Shown here: positions 24,335 through 32,518 of the stretch, one piece after another
How the letters are laid out: every line of letters starts with the position of its first letter
How positions within the stretch are numbered: the first letter of the stretch is position 1
Position numbers and translations under genes: made by a program
Assembly: GCA_030700025.1 (NCBI GenBank)
Contig: JAUYKI010000007.1
Location: 1-55,709 of the forward strand
Source: a bacterium
GTDB lineage: Bacteria; Patescibacteriota; Minisyncoccia; UBA6257; 02-FULL-45-10c
Length of the DNA stretch: 55,709 bases
Reading direction: 5' to 3'
The notes under the pieces: generated by a model
Seen by the model: only the letters and a program-made list of their open reading frames with translations
What the model was told of the DNA's origin: nothing
Database searches by the model: none

Positions 24335-26047
24335 ATGGCAACTGGAATCACGGACAACTCAAAACGATGGCTGATATTGATTTTGGCGGTTACGGTAATT
24401 TTGGGCTTTTATGGCTTGTCGCGCGGAGACACGGTTAATGACGAAGTTTTCATGTCTTTCCGCGGAATTGGATTAATGGATTTTAATGAGGCAGCTGAAC
24501 AGACTACCCCCTGGGAATGGTTTGATCCTTCGGCAAGCTCAGGACAAGTCCGTGGAATTCCTTGGTGGGCAAAAATTTCCATGCACGACCATCCATTACT
24601 GGTCCCTTTGGTCCAGAATCTTTTCATGAAGGTTTTTGGAGAAAGTAATTTTGGCTTTCGCCTGCCTTCGGCACTATTGGGCATTGGCGCGGTTTATTTA
24701 GTTTATTTGATTGGCGCCCGGCTTTTTTCAAATAACGCCGGACTGATTTCCTCGGCTTTATTCGGCGTTACGTTAAATCATATCTATATTTCCCGGACCG
24801 GAATGCAGGAGGCCTATGTAATTTTCTTTTTATTGCTGGGATCTTATTTATTTTTAAAATCTCTGAAAGAAGAAAAATATCTCATCTGGACCGGAGCAGT
24901 AATTGGTCTGGGGGCTCTCGCGAAATACAATACTCTTATTTTGGTTCCAATTTTTCTAACCTATTTATTAATTTTTCGGCGGGATTATTTTAAGAATAAA
25001 AAATTCTGGCTGGGCGCGGGACTGGCAGTTTTGATTTTCAGCCCGGTTATTATTTATAACACGATGCTTTATCGGGCAGTTGGACATTTTGATTTTCAAT
25101 TTTCTTTTATTTTAGGCCAGCAGCCCAAAGAATGGCCGGTAGCGCCTGGAAAAGATATTGGAACCTTAGCCGGCCGGATAAGTGATTTTATTCCCAAGCT
25201 GATTGCGACGAATTCCTGGCTATTTTTAGCCTTAGCCGGAATTTCCGTTTTGGGATTTATCGGGAGTCTTTTTCGAAGACCTAAAGAAATCTTTAATCAA
25301 TACGCGCTACTTTTGATTATTATTTTTTGGCTATTGGCGCTTTTAATGCTGATCGGCCCGTCTTACCGTTTTTTAACTATGCTTACTCCGTTTTTGGCGC
25401 TCGGCATAGGCGCGCAATTGGGCGCATTGAGCCGGCAAAGTTATTCTAATGTTCTTAAGAACATTAGAATAGGAAAAATATTTTATATTTTATTGTCAAT
25501 GTTATTGATCTGGGAAATTTTTTATTCTATTAATAATCAGATAGCTTATTATCCGATTGGGTCGACTCCTTGGTTGGCGTCTAAAGTTCGTTTTGAAAAT
25601 TATAATTGGGGTTATAATGAATTAGGCCGATGGCTGGAAAAGGAATTAAAAGGAAAAATGCCGGGCCTTACTTTTGACCCCCGATATAAATTTTTGGATG
25701 ACTTGCGGGAGCGGGCGCTGGATCGGGGACTAGCGGAAGGATTACAGCCATATCCCGCCCTGATTATTTACCACGGGAACTTTGATTTAGCGGCTAAGCT
25801 CTGGGTTTTGGACCGCCTTCATATATATCACGCCTGGCCGGTGATTAGCCTGGAGGCTTATTATGACTATTTACAGCAGAACGGATTTGATTACTATGAG
25901 CGGGCCGGTTTTAAAAATGTTTATTTCATACTGCAAAATAATATTGTCCCGGCTCCGGAATCCGGAGCGCTGATGCGCGGCGAGGTCACGGGTATTAAAA
26001 ATCCGCGCGGAGAAGAAGTGTTTAAGATTTATCAATTTAACCTATGA
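24335..26047 (+). CDS. GT39/PMT-like integral membrane glycosyltransferase
   Basis: 570 aa with about 11-12 membrane helices, first luminal loop with NDEVFMSF and acidic D/E residues, MHDHPLLVPLVQNLFMKVFGES and FRLPSALLGIGAVYLVYLIGARLF, the dolichyl-phosphate-mannose/ArnT-type (PMT_2) signature. Such enzymes transfer a lipid-linked sugar to proteins or lipids outside the membrane. Oddity: at residues about 64-71 (DPSASSGQ), a dispersed short repeat (24527-24548) is inserted in frame within the first catalytic loop. Its stop overlaps the start of the pterin dehydratase by 4 bases. Confidence 0.85.
   Translation: MATGITDNSKRWLILILAVTVILGFYGLSRGDTVNDEVFMSFRGIGLMDFNEAAEQTTPWEWFDPSASSGQVRGIPWWAKISMHDHPLLVPLVQNLFMKVFGESNFGFRLPSALLGIGAVYLVYLIGARLFSNNAGLISSALFGVTLNHIYISRTGMQEAYVIFFLLLGSYLFLKSLKEEKYLIWTGAVIGLGALAKYNTLILVPIFLTYLLIFRRDYFKNKKFWLGAGLAVLIFSPVIIYNTMLYRAVGHFDFQFSFILGQQPKEWPVAPGKDIGTLAGRISDFIPKLIATNSWLFLALAGISVLGFIGSLFRRPKEIFNQYALLLIIIFWLLALLMLIGPSYRFLTMLTPFLALGIGAQLGALSRQSYSNVLKNIRIGKIFYILLSMLLIWEIFYSINNQIAYYPIGSTPWLASKVRFENYNWGYNELGRWLEKELKGKMPGLTFDPRYKFLDDLRERALDRGLAEGLQPYPALIIYHGNFDLAAKLWVLDRLHIYHAWPVISLEAYYDYLQQNGFDYYERAGFKNVYFILQNNIVPAPESGALMRGEVTGIKNPRGEEVFKIYQFNL
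24527..24548. repeat. Dispersed short repeat inside the GT39 gene
   Basis: CCTTCGGCAAGCTCAGGA plus CAAG; the same core (one base changed) occurs intergenically at 28192. Contains CCTT...AAGG-type imperfect symmetry. Translated as PSASSGQ. Confidence 0.7.
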
Positions 26048-26370
26048 CCTTGATTCAAAAGAAGTGCGTTCCTTGCGAGGGCGGGATGCCGCCGCTGGGC
26101 GCAGAAAAAATTAAAGAATACTCGGCCCAATTAAAAAATTCCTGGGATGTTTTAGAAAATAAAAAGATTCGGCGCGAATTTGTTTTTAAGGGCTTTAAAG
26201 AAGCAATAGTTTTTGTAAATAAAGTCGCGGAAATAGCCGAACAAGAAGACCATCATCCAGATATCCACATCTTTTATCGAAAGGTGGTTATTGAGCTTTG
26301 GACGCACGCGGTAGGAGGGCTTTCGGAAAACGACTTTATCATGGCGGCTAAAATTGAAACGCGGGGTTGA
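26044..26370 (+). CDS. phhB: 4a-hydroxytetrahydrobiopterin dehydratase (PCD/DCoH)
   Basis: 108 aa. The pterin-dehydratase signature is present: FKEAIVFVNKVAEIAEQEDHHPDI followed by VVIELWTHAVGGLSENDFIMAAKI, including the conserved His-His pair and the downstream WTH histidine of the active site. It dehydrates 4a-hydroxy-tetrahydropterin so that it can be recycled, and in organisms without aromatic hydroxylases may act on molybdopterin or folate-related pterins. Overlaps the GT39 gene by 4 bases. Confidence 0.9.
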   Translation: MTLIQKKCVPCEGGMPPLGAEKIKEYSAQLKNSWDVLENKKIRREFVFKGFKEAIVFVNKVAEIAEQEDHHPDIHIFYRKVVIELWTHAVGGLSENDFIMAAKIETRG

Positions 26371-26506
26371 TCCCCTACATAACTGCGATTGCAAAGCGAG
26401 TTAATCCCGGGGGTTGTTCGTTGTTTATCAAGCCAATAGTTAAAAAATGAGTCTTATCACCAGACTTCACGGCTTTGGAGATTAAAGCGTAGTTATGTGG
26501 GGGATT
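26369..26506. repeat. Long-palindrome element family C, copy 1
   Basis: Terminal arms GATCCCCTACATAACTGCG (from 26369) and CGTAGTTATGTGGGGGATT (to 26506) form a 19-pair stem with three G-T pairs. The enclosed conserved core TTAATCCCGGGGGTTGTTC (26401) is shared with copy 2 (50633-50723). Secondary stems: TTAATCC with GGagATTAA, and an extra CCAA/TTGG arm absent from copy 2. Its right edge runs straight into a TTGACG -35 box. Confidence 0.75.
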
Positions 26507-26553
26507 GACGGGCTAATCCAATTAGTTTAATATATTAAAACTGCTCATTGAAA
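26505..26553 (+). promoter_or_regulatory. Promoter of the GNAT gene
   Basis: TTGACG (26505-26510), 17-base spacer, TAATAT (26528-26533), then ATTGAAAA at 26547. The -35 starts within the end of palindrome element C. Confidence 0.65.
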
Positions 26554-26567
26554 AGGAGGAAACGACA

Positions 26568-27083
26568 ATGACGACGGTGGTCAGAGAAGCGACGCTGGGA
26601 GACGAAGAGGAAATTTTGGAGCTTTACCGGGCGACCCCGGAATTGCACAAGAATGCCGTGGTGGATCTTTTGGACGAGGGCGAGCGCAAGCTGGCCTGGT
26701 CCGATCCTCGCAAGATACTCTTGGTTGCGGTTGATGAATCAACCGAATCAATTCGCGGCTTTCTGTACGTGAAGATTAAGGACCGCACGATTACGGAAGA
26801 AAAGGCCAGAATTTTGCACGTGGCAGTCCGCCAGGAAGACCGCAAGTTCGGCATCGGCACCCAGCTGCTGCAGGAGTGCGTTCTCCGCCTTTTGAAAAGA
26901 GGAGATGTGCATACAATTTACAGCTGCGTTAATGTGCAGAATCGCGGTATGATCAATTTCTTGGCGAAGCATGGATTTAAGATGCGGGAGCTGTATTTCC
27001 GGTTTGAGGCCGATGTGAAGAAGCCGTCGGATTTTCAGCCGTTTCCGCTGGATTGGTGGACTGACTTCGGGACTGACGAATAA
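26568..27083 (+). CDS. GNAT family N-acetyltransferase
   Basis: 171 aa. GNAT fold: N-terminal REATLGDEEEILELY, acetyl-CoA binding loop LHVAVRQEDRKFGIGTQLLQECV (motif A, R/Q-x-x-G-x-G/A-like), and NRGMINFLAKHGFKMRELYFRFEAD as motif B. It probably acetylates a small molecule or protein amine; substrate unknown. AAGGAGG 7 bases before ATG, monocistronic, promoter adjacent to the C-type palindrome. Confidence 0.85.
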   Translation: MTTVVREATLGDEEEILELYRATPELHKNAVVDLLDEGERKLAWSDPRKILLVAVDESTESIRGFLYVKIKDRTITEEKARILHVAVRQEDRKFGIGTQLLQECVLRLLKRGDVHTIYSCVNVQNRGMINFLAKHGFKMRELYFRFEADVKKPSDFQPFPLDWWTDFGTDE

Positions 27084-27090
27084 ATTATTC

Positions 27091-27120
27091 AACCTCGCAT
27101 AAAAGCGAGGTTTTTATATT
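27091..27120 (+). terminator. Terminator after GNAT gene
   Basis: AACCTCGC-ataaaa-GCGAGGTT followed by TTTATATTTT. Confidence 0.88.
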
Positions 27121-27126
27121 TTATGT

Positions 27127-27138
27127 TATTATAAAGTT
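27127..27138 (+). promoter_or_regulatory. -10 of leaderless promoter
   Basis: TATTAT (27127-27132) ends 6 bases before the ATG at 27139. Confidence 0.45.
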
Positions 27139-27618
27139 ATGCCTACTGAACAAAAAACCAGCCCTAAGGATATATTTTTGCACCTTTTGGCGATTATTAC
27201 CTTATATGCCAGCGCCGGCAGTTTTATCGCGCTGATTTTCCAATATATCAATATATTTTTTCCGGACCCTTTGGAATTCAACAGTTACGCGCTGACTGCG
27301 GCCTATAGTTCAATTCGTTTTTCTATTGCTTCGCTGATAGTTATTTTTCCTCTATATATCTGGACTAGCTGGCATTTGAATAAAAGCTATCAGGCTAATC
27401 CTTCCAAGCGGAATTTAAAAATCCGGAAATGGCTGGTTTATTTTACGCTGTTTGCCGCGGCCTTAATTATCGCGGGCGATTTAGTTGCTTTGATTAATAA
27501 TTTGCTGGGCGGAGAATTGACCTGGCGGTTTGTTTTGAAGGTTGCCACAATTTTACTGGTTTCCGGCTCGGTTTTCGGATATTATTTTGTAGATTTGCGG
27601 AAGAATAAAATAGAGTAA
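27139..27618 (+). CDS. DUF5671-like membrane protein
   Basis: 159 aa with four transmembrane helices (about 10-32, 50-73, 90-110 and 125-147). The opening SPKDIFLHLLAIITLYASAGSFIALIFQYIN and the block RFSIASLIVIFPLYIWTSWHLNK are those of the DUF5671 family, frequent in CPR bacteria. Function unknown. Followed after 4 bases by a pilin-like gene. Confidence 0.82.
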   Translation: MPTEQKTSPKDIFLHLLAIITLYASAGSFIALIFQYINIFFPDPLEFNSYALTAAYSSIRFSIASLIVIFPLYIWTSWHLNKSYQANPSKRNLKIRKWLVYFTLFAAALIIAGDLVALINNLLGGELTWRFVLKVATILLVSGSVFGYYFVDLRKNKIE

Positions 27619-27622
27619 AATA

Positions 27623-28087
27623 ATGCGAATATTTATTTACATTGTTATTGGAATTGTGGCGGTAGCAGTGATTGCCGGATTTTTTATTGTCGGTTCTCCG
27701 CGGGAAGAGCGGTTGCGGCGTTTTGATGAGCGCCGGGTAAGCGACCTCCAATTTTTACAATCCGAGATTATTAATTATTGGGTGGTTAAAGAAAAATTGC
27801 CGGAAAATTTGGCAGTATTGAATGATGATACGCGGGGAGTGCGGGTGCCGCGGGATCCGGAAACTGGCGAGGCGGGTTATGTTTATACAATTCAGGATGC
27901 CCTAACCTTTGTTTTATGCGCTGATTTTGCGAGAGCCAGTTTAAATGAATCTATAGATAAAATGGCTCCGAGACTGGCTTATCCAACCGGATATTATGGG
28001 GAGGGTAATTGGGACCATACAGCCGGCAAGGTTTGTTTTGAAAGAACGATTGATAAAGACCGATATAAATCAGTTAAGCCCATATAG
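27623..28087 (+). CDS. Single-pass extracytoplasmic protein, pilin-like layout
   Basis: 154 aa: N-terminal hydrophobic helix (IFIYIVIGIVAVAVIAGFFIV), then a soluble domain beginning RRFDERRVSDLQFLQSEIINYW and containing LPENLAVLNDD and DPETGEAGYVYTI, then two cysteines (LCADFAR and KVCFER). The helix plus RRVSDLQ... layout resembles minor pilins or secretion-associated proteins in CPR, but no prepilin cleavage motif GFTLxE is present. Co-transcribed with the DUF5671 gene. Confidence 0.65.
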   Translation: MRIFIYIVIGIVAVAVIAGFFIVGSPREERLRRFDERRVSDLQFLQSEIINYWVVKEKLPENLAVLNDDTRGVRVPRDPETGEAGYVYTIQDALTFVLCADFARASLNESIDKMAPRLAYPTGYYGEGNWDHTAGKVCFERTIDKDRYKSVKPI

Positions 28088-28191
28088 CCGGCGTTTTGAT
28101 CTATCTTTGTTGTGGTAACGGGGTTTGTATTATTTCGCTTTTTGTTTTACAATATAGGCGTTCCTTAAAAACATTACTGGGTTAATGTCGT

Positions 28192-28213
28192 CCTTCGACA
28201 AGCTCAGGATAAA
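28192..28213. repeat. Dispersed short repeat upstream of deoC
   Basis: CCTTCGACAAGCTCAGGA plus TAAA; same family as the repeat within the GT39 gene at 24527. It occupies the region just ahead of the deoC ribosome binding site. Confidence 0.7.
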
Positions 28214-28222
28214 GAGGCAAAA

Positions 28223-29185
28223 ATGACGGTCAATCAGCCAATCAAGTTTGATAAATCCTACATTGATTCCATTCGGATCAATACCAGCGCAATTCAGCAA
28301 AGAGTTCAGCGGTTGAAAACTAGCCGGACTTTTAAAGTTGAAGCGCAAGTTGCGTCTTATTTGCGGATAACGAGTTATTTGGACTTAACCACTCTAGCCG
28401 GCGACGATACGTCGAGGCGGGTGCATCGGCTTTGCGCGAAAGCGCTTCAGCCGGTTAGCCGGGAAACGTTGGAGAAATTGGGTTTGGCGGATTTGTCCTT
28501 AACAGTAGGCGCGGTTTGCGTTTACCATAATTTAGTTGAAGGAGCAGCGCGCAATTTGAAAGGAAGGATTCCCGTAGCCGCGGTATCCACCGGATTTCCG
28601 GCGGGACAGATTCCGCTTGATTTGAAGGCGGAAGAAATTCGGCGTTCCATCGCGGCAGGCGCGACTGAAATTGACGTGGTCATTAGCCGCGGAACGGCTT
28701 TAGCTGAGGCAATTTTATGCGACGAGTGGCGAGAGTTGTATCGTGAAATCAAACTTTTCCGTGAAGTCTGCGGAGACCGCGCTAAATTAAAAACTATTTT
28801 AGGCGTTGGCGATCTCGGAACTTTGGATAATGTCGCCAAAGCCGGAGCGGTTGCGATCATGGCCGGTTCGGATTTTATCAAAACTTCTACGGGCAAAGAA
28901 ACTATCAATGCCACGCTGGAAGCGGGATTGGTCATGATCCGGCAAATTCGGCATTTCCGCGACGTAAAAGCCGGCCTGGTCGGATTCAAGCCAGCGGGCG
29001 GAATTAGCGCCGCCAAAGATGCCATGAACTGGGAAATTTTAATGAAAGAGGAATTGGGCAACGAATGGCTCAAGCCGGAACTTTTCCGAATTGGCGCGAG
29101 CAAGCTTTTGACTGATATTGAGCGCCAGCTTTGGCATTTGGCTACCGGACATTACTCGGCTAATCATCGCCATCCGATGGGATAA
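28223..29185 (+). CDS. deoC: Deoxyribose-phosphate aldolase
   Basis: 320 aa, TIM barrel. Blocks: TVGAVCVYHNLV, STGFPAGQIPLDLKAEEIRRSI, GATEIDVVISRG, KTILGVGDLG, the Schiff-base lysine in FIKTSTGKE (about residue 222) and the second lysine in GFKPAGGI (about 255). It cleaves 2-deoxyribose 5-phosphate to glyceraldehyde 3-phosphate and acetaldehyde. About 320 aa is the long form seen in some bacteria and eukaryotes. The next gene is an aldehyde dehydrogenase that could oxidise the acetaldehyde. A weak AGAGG lies 7 bases before ATG. Confidence 0.94.
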   Translation: MTVNQPIKFDKSYIDSIRINTSAIQQRVQRLKTSRTFKVEAQVASYLRITSYLDLTTLAGDDTSRRVHRLCAKALQPVSRETLEKLGLADLSLTVGAVCVYHNLVEGAARNLKGRIPVAAVSTGFPAGQIPLDLKAEEIRRSIAAGATEIDVVISRGTALAEAILCDEWRELYREIKLFREVCGDRAKLKTILGVGDLGTLDNVAKAGAVAIMAGSDFIKTSTGKETINATLEAGLVMIRQIRHFRDVKAGLVGFKPAGGISAAKDAMNWEILMKEELGNEWLKPELFRIGASKLLTDIERQLWHLATGHYSANHRHPMG

Positions 29186-29219
29186 ATATTTCAGTTGAAT
29201 TATTTTGAAGAAACAAAAT

Positions 29220-29247
29220 AGCCCCGCTCCTGCAGCGGGGCTTTTTT
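29220..29247 (+). terminator. Terminator after deoC
   Basis: GCCCCGCT-cctgc-AGCGGGGC followed by TTTTTTCG. Confidence 0.9.
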
Positions 29248-29254
29248 CGCTCTC

Positions 29255-29297
29255 GGTCCCTCACTCTTGTACAAAAGTGAGGGACCATTTTTTGTTT
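29255..29297. repeat. Second palindrome after deoC
   Basis: GGTCCCTCACT and AGTGAGGGACC are perfect complements around a 10-base loop, followed by ATTTTTTGTTTT, so it could be a backup terminator. The CCCTCACTYTTG arm is shared with 21629 and 55545. Confidence 0.7.
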
Positions 29298-29399
29298 TCG
29301 AAAAATTATAACAAAAATACCTAGCTAGCGCGCCTCCGAGATGTTCCTCAAAACAATTCAACCTCCATTTTGCCGATTGCATTATTAGTATTTTTGTTG

Positions 29400-29470
29400 T
29401 ACAATATTGGCGTACTTTGAGAACTCAAAATGAAACTCGCCGTCGTTAAAACTATGGCGAGCAAGGGAGG
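29400..29470 (+). promoter_or_regulatory. Promoter and leader hairpin of the two-domain ALDH gene
   Basis: TACAAT (29400-29405), 10 bases, TTTGAGAA (29416). Then CTCGCC (29436) and GGCGAG (29456-29461) form a hairpin placed 2 bases before AAGGGAGG (29464). The upstream TTTGTTGTACAAT closely matches TTTGTTTTACAAT in front of deoC, so the two genes may be co-regulated. Confidence 0.55.
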
Positions 29471-29475
29471 CAAAA

Positions 29476-31887
29476 ATGGACACTAAAAAGATCAGAAGCT
29501 TTTTAGGCGAACCTGGTTATGCTCCGGCGCCGGAATCGGACAAAAAAGTCCGGCAATGGCTGGCGGATCATGGTAATCGGTTTGGCCACTATATTGATGG
29601 CGAGTGGCAGGCTCCGCAAAAAGGAGAATATTTTCTCACGGTTAATCCGGCCCGTCCGAGCGACGAATTGGCTCGAGTGGCGCTGGGAACAGAAGCGGAT
29701 ATTGATAAGGCGATGGTTTCAGCGCAGAAAGCTTTTTCCAGTTGGAGCAAGCTTTCGGGATTTGAGCGGGCAAAATATCTTTACGCGATCGCGCGCTCGG
29801 TTGCTAAAAACGCGCGGTTATTCGCGGTTTTGGAATCGCTGGATAACGGAAAAACTATCCGGGAAACGCGCGACGCGGACATCCCGTTGGTTATCCGACA
29901 TTTCCATTATCATGCCGGTTGGGCGGAACTGTTGGAAAAAGAATTTCCGAATCACCGGCCCGGTGGCGTGATTTCCCAGATTATTCCGTGGAACTTTCCG
30001 TTCTTGATGGTGGCGTGGAAAATTGCGCCGGCATTGGCCGCGGGCAATACCGTGGTGCTGAAGCCGTCTAAATATACGCCGCTGACCGCTTTGTTGTTCG
30101 CCGAAATTCTCATGAAAGAAGTTCGTCTGCCGCCCGGCGTGGTAAACATTGTTACCGGCGAAGGCGGAAAGACCGGCGCTTTGATGGTGAAGCATCCGAT
30201 TCCCTGGAAAATCGCTTTTACTGGATCAACTGATGCCGGCCGGAAAATCCGGATGGACTCGGCGGGTTCCGGAAAGAAGCTGACTTTGGAATTGGGCGGA
30301 AAATCTCCGATTGCAGTTTTTGCCAACGCGGATTTGGATTCAGCCGTGGAAGGCGTGGACAAAGCCATCTGGTTTAACCAGGGGGAAGTTTGCTGCGCTG
30401 GTTCGCGTTTGCTGATAGAAGAAAAAATTTATGGCGACTTTGTTCAGCGCTTGAAAGCGCGAATGAATCGTTTGCGTTGCGGGAATCCATTGGATAAGAC
30501 CATGGACATGGGCCCAATTAACAATTCTGACCAGCTGAAAAAAATCAAAGAATTGGTGGAAATTGGAAAGCAAGAAGGCGCCACGATGTGGCAGCCCAAA
30601 AATTGGCTTTGCGAGTCTAAAGAAACGGAAGGGGGATATTTTTTCCCGCCGACCATCTTTACGGACGTGGAGCCGGCGCACACTATCGCCCAGGAAGAAT
30701 TTTTCGGTCCGGTGCTGGTTTGCTTGAGTTTCCGGACTCCGGAAGAAGCAGTGGAGCTAGCCAATAACACCCGTTATGGCTTAGCGGCTTCGGTTTGGAG
30801 CCAGGATATTAATTACGCGACTGATGTTGCCAAGCAGATTAAGGCCGGAACAGTCTGGATTAACGATGCTAATTTGTTTGATGCGGGCGCCGGATTCGGC
30901 GGTTACCGCGAAAGCGGTTATGGCCGGGAAGGCGGACGCGAAGGAATGTATGAAGTTATGAAAGAGCGCGCTGATTCTTCGCCTAAGAAGGACAAAGAAT
31001 GCCAGCCCGTTTGGCTCATGCATAGCCGGGAAGAAATTGACCGCACGTACCGGTTCTTGATTGGCGGAAAATTGGCGAGGCCAGACGGCGCAACCAGTTT
31101 CCCTATTTTGTCGCCGGATGATCATATTTTGGGCGTGGTTGGCGATGCGAATCGCAAAGACGTCCGGAATGCGGTGGAAGCGGCGCGGAAAGCGGCGAGT
31201 GGCTGGGAAAATGCCACGGCGCATCTGCGGTCGCAGATCCTGTATTTCCTGGCGGAGAACTTGGCCGTTCAGAAAGAGCGGTTTGAACAAGTGATTGCCC
31301 GGCAGACCAGCTGTTCATTTTCGGAAGCTGGAGAGGAAGTCAAGAAATCCATTGAACGTTTGTTCTATTACGCCGCGTACTGCGACAAATTCGAAGGAAC
31401 CGTTCAACAGGTTCCCGGGAAGATGTTAGTGGTTGGCGTAAAAGAGCCGATGGGCGTGCTGGGAGTCCGGGCGCCGGATGAGTATCCGCTTTTAGGAGTA
31501 ATTTCCACGCTGGCTCCGGCAATTGCCATGGGCAATTCCGTTGTACTGGTGGCTGGAAAATATCCGTTAAGCGCGATGGATTTGATTCAGGTGATTCAGA
31601 ACTCGGACGTGCCGGCTGGAGTGGTAAACATTCTGACCGCGGCCGATCCGGACGCGATGGCAAAAGTTTTGGCGGAACACGAAGACGTGGACGCAATGTG
31701 GCATTTCGGCAGCGCCGAAGGAAGCAAAGCTATTGAAGAAGCTTCGATCGGAAATATGAAACGCACCTGGGTTTCCAATGGCAAGCCATTGGACTGGGCC
31801 GGTTCGCGGGGAGAATCTAAGCGGTTCTTGCGTGAGGCCACTCAAGTAAAAAATATCTGGGTGCCATTCGGAGTGGGATTAAAATGA
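29476..31887 (+). CDS. Two-domain aldehyde dehydrogenase (ALDH16-like)
   Basis: 803 aa. Domain 1 (about 40-500) is a complete ALDH: IIPWNFPFLMVAWKIAPALAAGN, KPSKYTPL, AFTGSTDAG, the general-base Glu in LELGGKSP and the catalytic Cys in NQGEVCCAGSR (about residue 305). Domain 2 (about 520-800) repeats the ALDH nucleotide-binding part (GVKEPMGVLGVRAPDEYPLLGVISTLAPAIAMGNSVVL) but is short and has no NxGQxC cysteine motif. A catalytic plus a degenerate C-terminal ALDH domain is the architecture of the ALDH16 family. It oxidises aldehydes with NAD(P). Adjacency to deoC suggests acetaldehyde as a substrate (inference). Monocistronic. Confidence 0.85.
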   Translation: MDTKKIRSFLGEPGYAPAPESDKKVRQWLADHGNRFGHYIDGEWQAPQKGEYFLTVNPARPSDELARVALGTEADIDKAMVSAQKAFSSWSKLSGFERAKYLYAIARSVAKNARLFAVLESLDNGKTIRETRDADIPLVIRHFHYHAGWAELLEKEFPNHRPGGVISQIIPWNFPFLMVAWKIAPALAAGNTVVLKPSKYTPLTALLFAEILMKEVRLPPGVVNIVTGEGGKTGALMVKHPIPWKIAFTGSTDAGRKIRMDSAGSGKKLTLELGGKSPIAVFANADLDSAVEGVDKAIWFNQGEVCCAGSRLLIEEKIYGDFVQRLKARMNRLRCGNPLDKTMDMGPINNSDQLKKIKELVEIGKQEGATMWQPKNWLCESKETEGGYFFPPTIFTDVEPAHTIAQEEFFGPVLVCLSFRTPEEAVELANNTRYGLAASVWSQDINYATDVAKQIKAGTVWINDANLFDAGAGFGGYRESGYGREGGREGMYEVMKERADSSPKKDKECQPVWLMHSREEIDRTYRFLIGGKLARPDGATSFPILSPDDHILGVVGDANRKDVRNAVEAARKAASGWENATAHLRSQILYFLAENLAVQKERFEQVIARQTSCSFSEAGEEVKKSIERLFYYAAYCDKFEGTVQQVPGKMLVVGVKEPMGVLGVRAPDEYPLLGVISTLAPAIAMGNSVVLVAGKYPLSAMDLIQVIQNSDVPAGVVNILTAADPDAMAKVLAEHEDVDAMWHFGSAEGSKAIEEASIGNMKRTWVSNGKPLDWAGSRGESKRFLREATQVKNIWVPFGVGLK

Positions 31888-31892
31888 TCGTT

Positions 31893-31922
31893 AGCCCGAC
31901 TTGTAAAAGTCGGGCTTTTATA
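31893..31922 (+). terminator. Terminator after ALDH16-like gene
   Basis: AGCCCGACTT-gtaa-AAGTCGGGCT followed by TTTATATT. Confidence 0.9.
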
Positions 31923-31923
31923 T

Positions 31924-31948
31924 TATAATATCCAAAGTATTTTGAAAT
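31924..31948 (+). promoter_or_regulatory. Promoter with TTTGAAA box
   Basis: TATAAT (31924-31929), 11 bases, TTTGAAAT (31941); the two-hairpin element begins 8 bases later. Confidence 0.6.
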
Positions 31949-31955
31949 CGGAAAA

Positions 31956-32017
31956 GGGCTAAGTCGCCTGAGGCGACCGCCCGATCAAATTTGTAAAACA
32001 AATTTGATCTAGGGAGG
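31956..32017 (+). promoter_or_regulatory. Two-hairpin 5'-UTR element, copy 3
   Basis: GGGCTAA (31956-31962), hairpin 1 GTCGCC-tga-GGCGAC, CGCCCG (31978-31983), hairpin 2 ATCAAATTTGT-aaa-ACAAATTTGAT (31984-32008), CTAGGGAGG (32009-32017), 8 bases to ATG. The first pair of hairpin 1 is G-C instead of the A-T of other copies, a compensatory change. Confidence 0.8.
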
Positions 32018-32025
32018 CGATTCCT

Positions 32026-32406
32026 ATGAAACGGGTTTCCGGCGGTTTGATTCGATTCGTGATGTACGGCATAGTCTTTTACTTGGCGCTGGGAATAATT
32101 CCCGCAATTTTAATATCAATAATGTTTTTTGGCGGATTATTGAACTGGATAGTCATGCGGGCTAATAACGGACAAATGCCGGTATTGGTTAAGTTGGAAT
32201 GGGTGGGAAGCGTACAGGTAAATGACGCGGAGCATTGCTTATTAACGCCCGAAAGCCGTTTGCCGTTTTTGGCGGATCGGTTCCGATTTACCAAAAGGGG
32301 CGGCGTTTACAGCGTTGGCGATATAATCTTGCGAATCGCAAGCGAGTTATTGACGATTTGTCTTGCTTTGTTTATTGCCCTATGGTGTTTGGATGCCTGG
32401 TTATAA
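32026..32406 (+). CDS. Small membrane protein, DUF5317-like
   Basis: 126 aa with two N-terminal helices (about 8-28 and 29-45) and one C-terminal helix (about 105-123). The middle block, ANNGQMPVL...AEHCLLTPESRLPFLADRF...GVYSVGDIIL, matches the general signature of DUF5317 (NGxMPV, LTPxTRLPFLGD, SxGDVL). Function unknown. Preceded by the two-hairpin leader and followed by its own terminator. Confidence 0.7.
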   Translation: MKRVSGGLIRFVMYGIVFYLALGIIPAILISIMFFGGLLNWIVMRANNGQMPVLVKLEWVGSVQVNDAEHCLLTPESRLPFLADRFRFTKRGGVYSVGDIILRIASELLTICLALFIALWCLDAWL

Positions 32407-32414
32407 ATATTTTT

Positions 32415-32442
32415 GTCCTCGACTACGGTCGAGGACTTTTGT
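32415..32442 (+). terminator. Terminator after DUF5317-like gene
   Basis: GTCCTCGAC-tacg-GTCGAGGAC followed by TTTTGTT. Confidence 0.85.
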
Positions 32443-32478
32443 TATAAAAGCTCATTTGTAAATTTTATTTATTAGGAA

Positions 32479-32502
32479 TAAAATAAAGGCAGTTAATTGA
32501 AA
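32479..32502 (+). promoter_or_regulatory. Promoter with TTGAAA box for the epimerase operon
   Basis: TAAAAT (32479-32484), 11 bases containing GGCAGTTA, ATTGAAAA (32496). Compare CGCAGTTA-TTTGAAA at 54540. Confidence 0.55.
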
Positions 32503-32518
32503 ACTAAGGAGAAAAACA

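Noticed and set aside
26369-26506. Palindrome as integron attC site or terminator
   Set aside because: No GTTRRRY/RYYYAAC core sites, no integrase, and no T-run at the 3' side.
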